Below are positions 1 to 8,637 of a DNA stretch of 64,000 bases, piece by piece. The notes beneath the pieces were generated by a model. That model was not told where the DNA came from and searched no databases. It saw only the letters and a program-made list of their open reading frames with translations. Both the position numbers and the translations under genes were made by a program. The DNA comes from GCA-2705995 sp965661625 (GTDB lineage Bacteria > Bacteroidota > Bacteroidia > Flavobacteriales_G > Salibacteraceae). Location of the stretch: assembly GCA_965661625.1 (NCBI GenBank), contig CBFIEM010000010.1:67390-131389 (forward strand), read 5' to 3'. Every line of letters begins with the position of its first letter. The first letter of the stretch is position 1.

Positions 1-153
1 AAACACGACTTTGATGATGATTTTATCTATTCAGAATTAGCAAAAAGCATTCGTCACCGATCAATTCCTTTTACCCAAGTTCAAGGACTACAACAGTCCG
101 CATTAAATGCATTTGAACTTTGGAGGTTAAAACCCGACAAAACTCCTTACTGA
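1..153 (+). CDS. C-terminal tail of an unidentified protein (5' truncated by window edge)
   Basis: An open frame runs from base 1 to a TGA at 151-153 and gives the last 50 residues of a protein, ending in LWRLKPDKTPY. The tail is polar with no membrane segment and I cannot assign a family. Its stop overlaps the stop of the convergent rhomboid gene by a few bases, which is typical of real convergent genes in this compact genome. The upstream part lies outside the window. Confidence 0.55.
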   Translation, partial: KHDFDDDFIYSELAKSIRHRSIPFTQVQGLQQSALNAFELWRLKPDKTPY

Positions 154-866
154 TGGGGTAAATCTCCGTCCTTAGGCTTGTACTCATAATTAATAAGAAA
201 GGTGTTTTGTTCATTTAAAACAGCTTTTTCAGGATCCCAATAATCTGGACCGAACCTCGATTCTAGTTCAGTCAAATCATCTTCTTGCCACTTCATTTCA
301 GGTTTTCGAAGCCCTTGATGTCTGAAATACCATGCAAGTACAACCCCAGCAATAGCCCCAAATAAATGTGACTCCCAAGATATTTTATAATCTATAGGAA
401 GCACACCCCAGACCATCGACCCATAAATAAAAATTAACAATAAGGACAGCGTCATTAGCCGCTTATGACCGCGAACGACTCCACTTATAAACAAAAAGCT
501 AACCCATGCGTAAATAAGTCCACTTGCACCAATATGCCAAGCAGGACGAGCTCCTACCCAAACCCAAAAACCTGTTATAAACCATGACAATAAGATGACC
601 CGCACTGCAACTGGCCGATAGAAGTACCAGATGGCGGTACCAAGTACAACAATCGGGTAAGAATTATTGATGAGGTGATTCCAGTCACCATGAACAAATG
701 GAGCGGTTACAATTCCAACCAAACCCTCAGTTGTTCGCGGATAAATGCCATAACCTAGCATGGGATAATCTTCTAGTTTTTCAAAACCGAAAACCGCCCA
801 CATTACTGCCAAGAATAATAAGGGAAAAATTGGAGCGGTTAAGAAGTGACTTTGATTGCTTTTCAT
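147..866 (-). CDS. Rhomboid family intramembrane serine protease
   Basis: 239-residue polytopic membrane protein expected to cleave membrane-protein substrates in the plane of the inner membrane. The rhomboid signature is visible: HGDWNHLINN around residues 59-68 (conserved His and Asn of the second helix), the catalytic serine in HIGASG (Ser115), and the partner histidine in WESHLFGAIAG (His167). About six hydrophobic segments lie between residues 12 and 182, followed by a hydrophilic tail of about 55 residues that is longer than the minimal core. It is a lone gene, convergent with the partial gene at base 1. A TA-N3-TTTG sequence about 14 bases upstream of the ATG may be its promoter. The substrate is unknown. 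Confidence 0.9.
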   Translation of the reverse strand: MKSNQSHFLTAPIFPLLFLAVMWAVFGFEKLEDYPMLGYGIYPRTTEGLVGIVTAPFVHGDWNHLINNSYPIVVLGTAIWYFYRPVAVRVILLSWFITGFWVWVGARPAWHIGASGLIYAWVSFLFISGVVRGHKRLMTLSLLLIFIYGSMVWGVLPIDYKISWESHLFGAIAGVVLAWYFRHQGLRKPEMKWQEDDLTELESRFGPDYWDPEKAVLNEQNTFLINYEYKPKDGDLPHQ

Positions 867-934
867 AATAACAGTAAAGACAAAGGTTACTCCAACTTAA
901 CAAAACTGACTAGCTGTCAGCTGACAAACCCGCG

Positions 935-2425
935 TTATTCTCCTGTTTCCTCATCAAATCTAAACATGGAATGCATCAAATCATTGAACTGAATTCCTTC
1001 GTCAATGGCGCTTTTTGAAAGCATTGAGAACTCTGAAAGCCCATGTAGTATTAGCTCCATAAATAAAAATTGTTCTGTAGCATTTGCTTTGGGGTGATAG
1101 CGCTTCACTAGATCAATTAATCCCGGAACGCTGGACAATGCCTCTCGATAGGTCCGGTTATCAGCGTCTGACAACATGACCAACTCATGCTTATTAAACC
1201 AGTTTATTACATCCTCATATGGATTGTCAACTTTCTTTCGCTTGATTAATTCAGGATCCGGGAAAAACTGAGGAAATGTTCTTCTTATCGTTTTGTTGAT
1301 CAACTGGTGAGCTACATTAATTGCCCCTTCTTGCTCACCTTCATAAACTAGCTCTACTTTCCCTGTTATTGCGGGAACAGTTGCTACTAGATCAGTCATG
1401 CGAAGTACCGTTTGTTTTTCGTTATTTAAAACAGTTCTTCTTTCTGCACTAGCGATCATTTGCTCAAAAGCCGTAATACTTAATCGAGCCGACACCCCTG
1501 ATTTCTGATCGATAAACTCACTGTCTCTAGCCTCAAAAGAAACACGCTCAAGCATGTCCCGCAACAAGCTAGGCACAACAACATGCTCATGCTGAACATT
1601 CAATACTTTTGCTTCTTGATCAGTAATTTGTTTTGAAATATCCAACGAATTTGGGTAATGCGTTATAATCTGACTTTGAATGCGATCTTTTAATGGGGTA
1701 ATTATGCTACCTCGGTTCGTATAATCTTCTGGGTTAGCCGTAAATACAAACTGTAAATCAAGCGGTAAGCGTAGCTTAAATCCCCTGATCTGAATATCTC
1801 CTTCTTGCAAAATATTAAAAAGTGCAACTTGAATTCGAGGCTGAAGATCAGGCAGCTCATTTATTACAAAGATTCCCCTATGAGCTCCAGGAACTAACCC
1901 AAAGTGAATCACACGTTCATCGCTATAACTCAATTTAAGATTAGCGGCTTTTATTGGGTCAACATCTCCAATTAAATCAGCAATAGTAACATCTGGCGTT
2001 GCTAACTTCTCTGTATATCTACTAGATCGATGAAACCAATCAATTGGTGTTTTATCACCTAGTTTTGCAACGGTATCTAAGCCATACCTCGAGATAGGGT
2101 TCAATGGATCATCATTTAACTCAGACCCACTAATTATGGGGATATAATCATCCAATAGGTCCACCATTTGACGAGCTATACTCGTTTTAGCCTGCCCCCT
2201 TAAACCTAAAAGGTTGATGTTATGCCTAGCTAGAATAGCACGCTCCAATTCAGGAACAACTGTATGCTCATAACCTAAAACCCTGCTAAACACCTTGCGT
2301 TTTTCACGTAATGCCAGAATCAGGTTATCACGTAACTCATCCTTTACCGGTTTTGACTGGTAGCCTGATTTTTTGAGTTCTCCTAGAGTTCCTATTGTTG
2401 GTTTTTGGTTTTTCTTAGTTGACAT
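935..2425 (-). CDS. MoxR/magnesium-chelatase-I-like AAA+ ATPase
   Basis: AAA+ ATPase of about 496 residues, related to the magnesium chelatase I and MoxR families that remodel partners with a von Willebrand domain protein. Walker A is GLRGQAKTS (residues 74-82). The Walker B region reads IFVINELPDL, so an Asn stands where the first Asp is usual, and sensor-like FVFTANPEDY follows. I chose the ATG at 2425, preceded by a purine-rich GAAAACGGA. An in-frame TTG at 2455 would give ten more residues but a 41-base overlap. With the ATG the overlap with the upstream von Willebrand gene is 11 bases, which suggests translational coupling. No chlorophyll or cobalamin chelatase genes are nearby, so a metal-chelatase role is not supported. 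Confidence 0.85.
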   Translation of the reverse strand: MSTKKNQKPTIGTLGELKKSGYQSKPVKDELRDNLILALREKRKVFSRVLGYEHTVVPELERAILARHNINLLGLRGQAKTSIARQMVDLLDDYIPIISGSELNDDPLNPISRYGLDTVAKLGDKTPIDWFHRSSRYTEKLATPDVTIADLIGDVDPIKAANLKLSYSDERVIHFGLVPGAHRGIFVINELPDLQPRIQVALFNILQEGDIQIRGFKLRLPLDLQFVFTANPEDYTNRGSIITPLKDRIQSQIITHYPNSLDISKQITDQEAKVLNVQHEHVVVPSLLRDMLERVSFEARDSEFIDQKSGVSARLSITAFEQMIASAERRTVLNNEKQTVLRMTDLVATVPAITGKVELVYEGEQEGAINVAHQLINKTIRRTFPQFFPDPELIKRKKVDNPYEDVINWFNKHELVMLSDADNRTYREALSSVPGLIDLVKRYHPKANATEQFLFMELILHGLSEFSMLSKSAIDEGIQFNDLMHSMFRFDEETGE

Positions 2426-3521
2426 TCCGTTTTCTATTTGTTTCGTAATCTTCAAAAATAAATTCCCCTAACCCCTTCAATCCCGTGTAGAAAGCTTTTC
2501 CTTGATTTGCTTTTGTAAAAGATCTAACAAAGCTTTGCAGGTAAGGGTCTTGTGCAATCATGAATGTTGTTATCGGGATTTCCATACGTCTGCATTGGGC
2601 TGCCAAATTGAGTGTCTTGTTAACAATGGTATCATCCAACCCAAAGCTATTTTTATAATATTCTCCGTTCAGTTTTATGCATGAAGGTTTGCCATCAGTA
2701 ATCATAAAAATCTGTTTATTCCTTGTTTTTCGTCTACGCAAAAGATCTATGGCAAGCTCCAATCCGGCAACTGTATTTGTATGGTAAGGACCCACTTTTA
2801 GGTAAGGCAATTCTTTAAGTGAAATCTGCCATGCATCATTTCCAAAAACAACAATATCTAATGTGTCTTTCGGGTATTTCCTTCGAATCAACTCACCTAA
2901 AGCCATAGCCACTTTTTTGGCTGGCGTTATTCTATCCTCACCGTACAAAATCATTGAGTGAGATATGTCAATCATCAAAACAGTGGAAGCTGTACTATAC
3001 TGCACAGTTTCTTGAACTTCAAGGTCATTCTCAGAAAGGGTAAAGTTCCTCAGCCCATGATTTATTTGTGCATTTCGGATACTATCTGTCATGGCAATAT
3101 GTTCGAGGCCATCACCAAACTGAAAAGGCCTCCTATCGCTACTCACTTCATCTCCCTTTCCAATGAAGTTTGTGCGATGGTTACCACGATCCGTTCTTTT
3201 CAATTTACCAAAAACTTGATCCAATGATCGACTCCTTATGACTTGCTCGGTCTTGGGGGTAATCCCTTTCCTTCCGCCACTATCTCCGTTCTTATCTGAC
3301 GATACATACCCCTTTTCTTTAATGTCTTCAATGAAATCATCAAAGCTGTATGAATCATCTGTTAATTGATGTTCTTTATTCAGCTCCTCTAGCCATTCTA
3401 AGGCCTCATCTACATCTCCAGAAGTATATACCAACATTTCTAAGAAGATATCCAACAATTTATCGAAGATTGATTTACCGTTATCTGATTCTATGTATTG
3501 GGTGAATTGAAATCCGCGCAT
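2415..3521 (-). CDS. von Willebrand factor A domain protein, partner of the AAA+ ATPase
   Basis: 368-residue cytoplasmic protein (no signal peptide or membrane helix). The C-terminal half is a VWA domain with an intact metal-ion-dependent adhesion site: MIDISHSM (D185-x-S187-x-S189), a Thr-containing loop at HTNTVAG, and MITDGKPS. The N-terminal half is acidic and helical with a Gly/Lys-rich linker around residues 70-95. AAA+/VWA gene pairs are a known architecture in which the VWA protein delivers a substrate to the ATPase. This gene is first in the pair and overlaps the ATPase gene. What the pair acts on cannot be told from sequence. Confidence 0.85.
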   Translation of the reverse strand: MRGFQFTQYIESDNGKSIFDKLLDIFLEMLVYTSGDVDEALEWLEELNKEHQLTDDSYSFDDFIEDIKEKGYVSSDKNGDSGGRKGITPKTEQVIRSRSLDQVFGKLKRTDRGNHRTNFIGKGDEVSSDRRPFQFGDGLEHIAMTDSIRNAQINHGLRNFTLSENDLEVQETVQYSTASTVLMIDISHSMILYGEDRITPAKKVAMALGELIRRKYPKDTLDIVVFGNDAWQISLKELPYLKVGPYHTNTVAGLELAIDLLRRRKTRNKQIFMITDGKPSCIKLNGEYYKNSFGLDDTIVNKTLNLAAQCRRMEIPITTFMIAQDPYLQSFVRSFTKANQGKAFYTGLKGLGEFIFEDYETNRKRNVN

Positions 3522-3593
3522 CCGTTAAAGTTACTAGTCTTTGAGTACTTATTAAACTCTTCTGGACAGATAAAGTTCTTAATGGAATCTGTA

Positions 3594-3601
3594 TAGCTTT
3601 G
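3594..3601 (+). promoter_or_regulatory. -7 promoter element (TAGCTTTG) of the MscS gene
   Basis: Exact match to the Bacteroidota -7 consensus TAnnTTTG, ending 15 bases before the ATG at 3617. A possible TTG start at 3599 lies inside this element, which argues against that start. No convincing -33 TTTG was found at the usual spacing. Confidence 0.5.
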
Positions 3602-3616
3602 CAGAAATCACATGCA

Positions 3617-4879
3617 ATGGAAAACAAAGAACAATTTGGCAAGGCAGTTTACGATCTCTTGATTGATTTAGGAATTTCAGACTTATATGTGGAGCATGCG
3701 CAACTTGGAATACTGGTGGTTACACTTGCCCTTATTGGGGGGATTGCCGACAGCCTTTCACGCAGAATGCTTCTTGCATTGGTAAATAGGTTTGCGGAAA
3801 AAAGTAAAACGGATATAGATGATGTTCTTGTTGAGCATCATGTGTTTCGAAAGATTGCCCACCTCGTACCCGCTTTTATTGTAGCATTCGCACTTCCATA
3901 TATCTTTCATCCTTATCCTTTTTGGGAGGGTATTCTGCTAGAAGCTGTTGATGTTTACATCATCGTAAACATCATTCTAGCTGTTCAGGCAATCTTAAAA
4001 TCCGGAAATATACTCCTTAGGAAAACTGAGTTTTTCAATGATAAACCGGTAGAAAGCTATACGCAATTACTGAACATATTCAATTATGTCTTTGGTGGAC
4101 TCTTTATTTTCAGTGAGCTTACAGGAAATAGCATCATCACCTTCTTAACCGCAATTGGTGCGGCATCTGCAGTTCTAATCTTAACTTTTAAGGATACGAT
4201 ATTAGGTTTTGTAGCTAGCATCCAATTATCTGCGAACGATATGGTAAAGGTTGGCGACTGGATTAGTTTCGAACAATACGGAGCAGATGGAGATGTTCTT
4301 GAAATCAACCTTACAACGGTTAAAGTTAAAAATTGGGATAACACTGTCACTACTATTCCCACCTATTCATTTATTTCTGACGCATTCAAAAACTGGAGGC
4401 ACATGCAAGAGTCGGGCGGAAGAAGAATCAAACGCTCAATTCACATCAAGCTCTCTAGCATTCGATTTGTTCAGGATAGCGAATTGGATAAGTACCGCAA
4501 TATCCAATTGATTCAAACATATGTTGATAATAGAAAATCAACTATTGATTCTTGGAATGAGCAAAATCAAATCGACAAATCAAATTTGCTGAATGGTCGG
4601 AATATGACAAATCTTGGATTATTTAGAAAGTTTGTTCATGAATACTTAGAACAACACCCAGCTGTTAACCGTGATTTAACTTACATGGTAAGGCAACTAC
4701 AACCTGATGAATTTGGTATTCCCCTCGAGGTTTATTGCTTTTGCAAGGACAAGCAATGGGAGAATTATGAATACATTCAGGGGGATATGCTCGACTACCT
4801 GCTTTCATCAGTTCCATACTTTGACTTGGAAGTACATGAGCGCCCAAGTTCCAAGGACATTCAGAGTATTTCAAGCTAA
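3617..4879 (+). CDS. MscS-family mechanosensitive ion channel
   Basis: About 420 residues. N-terminal hydrophobic helices are followed by the pore-lining helix and the MscS beta domain (FKDTILGFVASIQLSANDM, then VKVGDWISFEQYGADGDV and NWDNTVTTIPTY), the diagnostic core of small-conductance mechanosensitive channels that open under hypo-osmotic stress. The C-terminal region is larger than in E. coli MscS and resembles the YbdG-like subgroup. The ATG at 3617 is chosen over a TTG at 3599, which falls in the predicted promoter. It is divergent from the VWA gene and apparently monocistronic. Confidence 0.9.
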   Translation: MENKEQFGKAVYDLLIDLGISDLYVEHAQLGILVVTLALIGGIADSLSRRMLLALVNRFAEKSKTDIDDVLVEHHVFRKIAHLVPAFIVAFALPYIFHPYPFWEGILLEAVDVYIIVNIILAVQAILKSGNILLRKTEFFNDKPVESYTQLLNIFNYVFGGLFIFSELTGNSIITFLTAIGAASAVLILTFKDTILGFVASIQLSANDMVKVGDWISFEQYGADGDVLEINLTTVKVKNWDNTVTTIPTYSFISDAFKNWRHMQESGGRRIKRSIHIKLSSIRFVQDSELDKYRNIQLIQTYVDNRKSTIDSWNEQNQIDKSNLLNGRNMTNLGLFRKFVHEYLEQHPAVNRDLTYMVRQLQPDEFGIPLEVYCFCKDKQWENYEYIQGDMLDYLLSSVPYFDLEVHERPSSKDIQSISS

Positions 4880-4897
4880 CTCAGGTCGTGGTCGCGA

Positions 4898-5626
4898 CTA
4901 AAACCGAAAGTTAACCCCAATTGAATAATTTAGGATATCAGTTCTGGACTCCTTTACCTGATATTCAGGATCTCCGTTGCTATCAAATTCTATGGATTTA
5001 GGGTCTAAATACTTTGCTGAGGTGCCATAAAGGTTTTCTACCCTAAAATGCAATTGAATTCCGGTTGTTAATTTAACTAACGCACCTCCAGCATAACCAT
5101 AGCTCCATGAAAAGCTAGTTTCTGTATCTGATTCTTTCTCAGGTTGAGGTCCACCGCTAAGGTCATCAACCTGAATGGAAGTTCTAACACTCGTAAACCT
5201 AAATCCAGCTAACCCTTCCAAGTAGATATTGAATAAATCCGTTACATCTCGCAATGGATTCAACCTGGCCTTCAAATGAAGCGGAATCATTGACCCCTGC
5301 ACAGTCGACTCTACTTCATACCTACCGTAAACAGGGTCTCGATAAAATTCAGTTTGCCTGTCTCCACCTGTCCAGTAATAATCAAACTGACCTCCTAGTG
5401 CCAATGGAGAATGATCAAACACAGGAACAACGAACCCACCCCCAATGCCGAAAAATGCGGCCTGTTCACTCACTGCGGCGAATTCATTTTGAGGAAAAGC
5501 AAGATGCATCCCTAGGTGGAGACTTCCCGATGAACTCGAACTGGGGAGCACCCGTGTTGAGGGTTCATCTTGTGCAAATCCAAAAACATGTGAAAGGAGT
5601 AACGATACGCATAACAAATTTCTCAT
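4898..5626 (-). CDS. Predicted outer-membrane beta-barrel protein
   Basis: About 242 residues. The ATG at 5626 opens a clear Sec signal peptide (MRNLLCVSLLLSHVFGFAQ); a TTG 27 bases upstream would put nine residues in front of it. The mature part has alternating hydrophobic/polar beta strands rich in Gly and aromatics and ends in SIGVNFRF, a terminal-Phe beta signature typical of outer-membrane barrels. The family cannot be pinned down, but it resembles porin-family/OmpA-like small barrels common in Bacteroidota. It lies 30 bases downstream of the class V aminotransferase gene on the same strand. Confidence 0.7.
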   Translation of the reverse strand: MRNLLCVSLLLSHVFGFAQDEPSTRVLPSSSSSGSLHLGMHLAFPQNEFAAVSEQAAFFGIGGGFVVPVFDHSPLALGGQFDYYWTGGDRQTEFYRDPVYGRYEVESTVQGSMIPLHLKARLNPLRDVTDLFNIYLEGLAGFRFTSVRTSIQVDDLSGGPQPEKESDTETSFSWSYGYAGGALVKLTTGIQLHFRVENLYGTSAKYLDPKSIEFDSNGDPEYQVKESRTDILNYSIGVNFRF

Positions 5627-5656
5627 CCCAATAATTTTTTCCAAGTTAAGCAATTG

Positions 5657-6829
5657 CTATGCCAGTCCATCCCTTATAATTTTACTTACCTGACTCACTT
5701 CTTCAGGCGTATTAAAATAATGTGGCGAAAAACGAAATGCTCGTCTTGTTTTTCTTCTTCTCATATCGAGTAAGGAGTTTTCTTTATTTGCAACTGAAAA
5801 CCGTACACGCTCATGTAATAAGTTCCGTTTAACGCGCTCAAACGAATTGTCTGGTAGCTGAAAAGTGAAAATCCCTGCTTGCAACATCTGATCTGTCGGA
5901 AGCGGAGTACTGCCTTCCAGTTCATTTTTCAGCTGATGCATGAGCTCCTGAATTTTGGATTGAACATTCAACACTCCGATATCCATTAGGTAGTTCATAC
6001 TTGCTGTAAGTCCTACCATACCCACTCTACTAAATTCAAAATATTCAAACCTACAAGCTCCAGACCGCAATTCATATGATTCTGTATCTGTCCAAGAAGC
6101 TCCCATTAAGTCAACAAAGAGCGGAGCGTATCCTTTTTCAAGGATTTTTTCTGAGACAACTAGAAAGCCCGTTCCTCTTGGCCCCCTTAAAAACTTTCTT
6201 CCTGTGGCTGTTAAAAAGTCACATTTTATGCGACCAACATCAACTGAGAGTTGGCCAACAGATTGACATGCATCAACCAAGTAAAGGGTGTCAAATTCCT
6301 CACACATTTCACCAATCGATTCTACGGGTAGAATTCTTCCATTGCTGCTAGGTATATGTGTTACAGCAACTAGCTTAACACCTTGTTTAATCCTCTGGCG
6401 CACTTCATTCAATCGAATACCTTCTGAGTTTTCAGGCATTTGCTCTATACAGATTCCAAAGCGCTCTTTAAGCCTCGTAAATGCCAGGTAATTACCAACA
6501 TAGTCTTCTGAGGTTGTGTAAACAACATCTCCTTTTTGAAAATCAATAGAAGACAATGCTCTGAAATATCCATCTGAAGCACTATTTACAAAGGCTACCT
6601 GCTCTTTTCTGCAACCAACAAGTTTAGCAGCAGTTGCATAAAATGAGTTTAGTTGAGGGGCATGAGCTTCCATTGCAGCATATCCACCAAGCTTCTGTTC
6701 CTCAATACTGAATGCATTCATTTTATCGTAAACAGACTGAGGAATTAAGGAAGATCCAGCACTATTAAAAAACAGCTGATCATCTAAAAATGGGGTGTCT
6801 CTTCTGATAATATGTTCATCGATTTTCAT
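5657..6829 (-). CDS. Class V aminotransferase-fold PLP enzyme
   Basis: 390 residues of the cysteine desulfurase/isopenicillin-N-epimerase fold. The PLP site is seen as VDACQSVGQL (Asp186, which contacts the pyridine nitrogen) and ATGRKFLRGPRGTGFL (Schiff-base Lys212). The active-site Cys loop expected in SufS/IscS cysteine desulfurases is not present, and the C-terminal region carries MRRRKTRRAFRFSPHYFN, so a desulfurase for Fe-S clusters is unlikely. A C-S lyase or epimerase-like role (the EgtE-like subgroup has a similar lysine motif) is possible but unproven. No pathway partner is adjacent. Confidence 0.85.
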   Translation of the reverse strand: MKIDEHIIRRDTPFLDDQLFFNSAGSSLIPQSVYDKMNAFSIEEQKLGGYAAMEAHAPQLNSFYATAAKLVGCRKEQVAFVNSASDGYFRALSSIDFQKGDVVYTTSEDYVGNYLAFTRLKERFGICIEQMPENSEGIRLNEVRQRIKQGVKLVAVTHIPSSNGRILPVESIGEMCEEFDTLYLVDACQSVGQLSVDVGRIKCDFLTATGRKFLRGPRGTGFLVVSEKILEKGYAPLFVDLMGASWTDTESYELRSGACRFEYFEFSRVGMVGLTASMNYLMDIGVLNVQSKIQELMHQLKNELEGSTPLPTDQMLQAGIFTFQLPDNSFERVKRNLLHERVRFSVANKENSLLDMRRRKTRRAFRFSPHYFNTPEEVSQVSKIIRDGLA

Positions 6830-7155
6830 ACTTCGATAATAGCATTATACATTGAATAGTACAATACAATAGGATGAACTTAATCAACCCGCAATACCAC
6901 TTTCATTTACACTTGAGCAATTGTCCAACAGTAAACTCCATATCAAAATCATCACCTTGACGGATTACTTGTTCATTGGGTCAAAGTATAATCTGCCCAT
7001 CCATTTGTGGCATTTCACTTTATTAGCAGCACATGAAAAGCAGGTCTATCTAAAAGCCTACTGCATTGCTGAAAGCGGACAGGTAGCAGCAAAAGTGGTA
7101 TGATATAAAAAAAGCCCTTAATTGCATAAGGGCTTTAAAAATAAGTTGTTAAAGA
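6830..7155. other. Intergenic region of 326 bases with a possible small-gene relic
   Basis: Between the aminotransferase start and the FKBP stop. A plus-strand frame is open from 6873 to a TGA at 7103 and reads like protein near its end (HLWHFTLLAAHEKQVYLKAY), but it has no ATG; only a TTG at 6921 could open it, giving 60 residues. I recognise no family. The stretch also holds the FKBP transcription terminator at 7111-7136 and must hold the aminotransferase promoter, of which I found no clear element. Confidence 0.4.
7105..7136 (-). terminator. Rho-independent terminator of the FKBP operon
   Basis: Perfect 10-bp stem (AAAGCCCTTA, six-base loop, TAAGGGCTTT) at 7111-7136. On the minus strand it is followed by a run of T, so it ends transcription coming from the FKBP genes. 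The plus strand has no T-run after it. Confidence 0.85.
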
Positions 7156-7869
7156 CTAGTCTTTCTTGTTGATTTTCAAGAGCTCAACTTCAAAGATTAG
7201 TGTTGCATAGCCAGGTATTTGACCACCTGCACCGCGTTCACCATAACCAAGTTCGTAAGGGATATAAAGTTTATACTTAGAACCTTCTGTCATAAGTTGA
7301 AGTCCTTCTGTCCATCCGCGAATCACTTGATTCAATCCAAAAGTAGCTGGCTGTCCACGATCATACGAACTATCGAATGTAGTACCATCTGTTAGCGTTC
7401 CTTTGTAATGAACAGTCACTTCATCATTTGCATCGGGGCGGTCTCCTGACCCTTCTTCAATCACTTCATACTGAAGTCCTGATTCGGTAACAGAAACACC
7501 ATCTCTATTTTTATTTTCAGCCAAGAAGTCTACACCATCCTGCTTTGCTGCCTGTGATTCTTTGTCTTTCATTTTTTGAAAATATGCGTTAATACTTTGG
7601 TTCGCCTCATCAACTGAAATGTGTGTTGAATCACCGTTAAATACATGGGTAAATGCCTCAGCTATAAGCTCAGGATTAACTGTATCCATGCCTTGATTCT
7701 TAATGTTTGTAGCGATACTCAATCCCAAGCTATATGAAATTGAATCTACCTCGTTCGTAAGCGCCATTGTCTTTGTTTTCTCTGTTTCAGTATTCTTATT
7801 AAACATGCTGCAACTTGTTGCTAGTACTAAGCTGGAGCCTAAAATCAATGTTTTATATATCCCTCTCAT
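7156..7869 (-). CDS. FKBP-type peptidyl-prolyl isomerase lipoprotein (second of tandem pair)
   Basis: 237 residues. The N-terminus is a lipoprotein-type signal (LVLATSC, Cys at about 20), then the helical FKBP N-terminal dimerisation domain (SISYSLGLSIATN) and a complete C-terminal FKBP domain (VTVHYKGTLTDGTTFDSS, GWTEGLQLM, YIPYELGYG). Mip/FkpA-like enzymes catalyse proline isomerisation and chaperone proteins in the envelope. The start ATG directly follows the stop of the paralogue upstream, and the operon terminator is just downstream. Confidence 0.93.
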   Translation of the reverse strand: MRGIYKTLILGSSLVLATSCSMFNKNTETEKTKTMALTNEVDSISYSLGLSIATNIKNQGMDTVNPELIAEAFTHVFNGDSTHISVDEANQSINAYFQKMKDKESQAAKQDGVDFLAENKNRDGVSVTESGLQYEVIEEGSGDRPDANDEVTVHYKGTLTDGTTFDSSYDRGQPATFGLNQVIRGWTEGLQLMTEGSKYKLYIPYELGYGERGAGGQIPGYATLIFEVELLKINKKD

Positions 7870-8574
7870 CTATTCTGCACTTTTAATATCCAAAAGTTCT
7901 ACTTCAAAAATTAAGGTTGAATAAGGCTTAATCGGACCACCCATTTCACGGTTTCCGTAGCCTAATTCTTGTGGAATTATAAACCTCCACTTCGAACCAA
8001 CAGACATCATGGTTATTCCTTCTTTCCATCCGGGAATAAGATTAGCCAATGGCATTTCCAATGGCTCGCCTCTGTCGTAAGAACTGTCGAACACTGTGCT
8101 ATCTACTAACATTCCTTTGTAATGCGCTACAATAACATCAGATACGAGTGGTTTAGGGCCTTCTGCAGGCTCAAGAATTTCATACTGAAGCCCGCTAGGT
8201 AAAACAGTAACACCTTCACGTGTTGAATTCTGTTCTAAGAAAGCTTCATTTTCTTGGATATACGCTTCATACTTTTTTTCCGCTTGTGCTTGACGTCGAA
8301 CATCAGCATAACTCTGAAGGACTTGGTTAGCCTCTTCTACAGTCATTAAGCCAGCAGAGTCTCCTTGTTGAGCTGAATTCATGGCAGCAGCCATAGCTTC
8401 CGTATTAATGTCTTCGAAATTGCTTTGTTTCAAATTAGAAACCATATTAAGACCAAGTGCGTATGACACTGAATCTGCTTGTGTTTCTAGTTTACCTGAG
8501 AATCCAGCCTTTTCTGATGGCTGACAACTAGCTAATAATCCGATAGTAGCAACTGATAACAATAATTCTTTCAT
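7870..8574 (-). CDS. FKBP-type peptidyl-prolyl isomerase lipoprotein (first of tandem pair)
   Basis: 234 residues with the same architecture as its downstream neighbour: lipobox LLASC, FKBP N-terminal helical domain (SVSYALGLNMVSNL) and FKBP catalytic domain (VAHYKGMLVDSTVFDSS, GWKEGITMM, IIPQELGYG). The two proteins align along their whole length, so they arose by tandem duplication, but they have diverged substantially, which argues for an old duplication with distinct roles. A TACATTCG element at 8595-8602 lies 20 bases before the ATG. Confidence 0.92.
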   Translation of the reverse strand: MKELLLSVATIGLLASCQPSEKAGFSGKLETQADSVSYALGLNMVSNLKQSNFEDINTEAMAAAMNSAQQGDSAGLMTVEEANQVLQSYADVRRQAQAEKKYEAYIQENEAFLEQNSTREGVTVLPSGLQYEILEPAEGPKPLVSDVIVAHYKGMLVDSTVFDSSYDRGEPLEMPLANLIPGWKEGITMMSVGSKWRFIIPQELGYGNREMGGPIKPYSTLIFEVELLDIKSAE

Positions 8575-8594
8575 ATGTTTTTCTTTTAGAGTCG

Positions 8595-8602
8595 CGAATG
8601 TA
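8595..8602 (-). promoter_or_regulatory. Possible -7 element (TACATTCG) of the FKBP operon
   Basis: One mismatch to TAnnTTTG (C for T at position 7), ending 20 bases before the FKBP start codon, the same distance seen for perfect elements elsewhere in the window. Confidence 0.35.
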
Positions 8603-8637
8603 CAAGAATTGCATGAAGGCAGCTAAAAAAGCAAGCA

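Noticed and set aside
5657..6829. Class V PLP enzyme as cysteine desulfurase SufS/IscS
   Set aside because: The catalytic Cys loop near the C-terminus is not seen and no suf or isc genes are adjacent.
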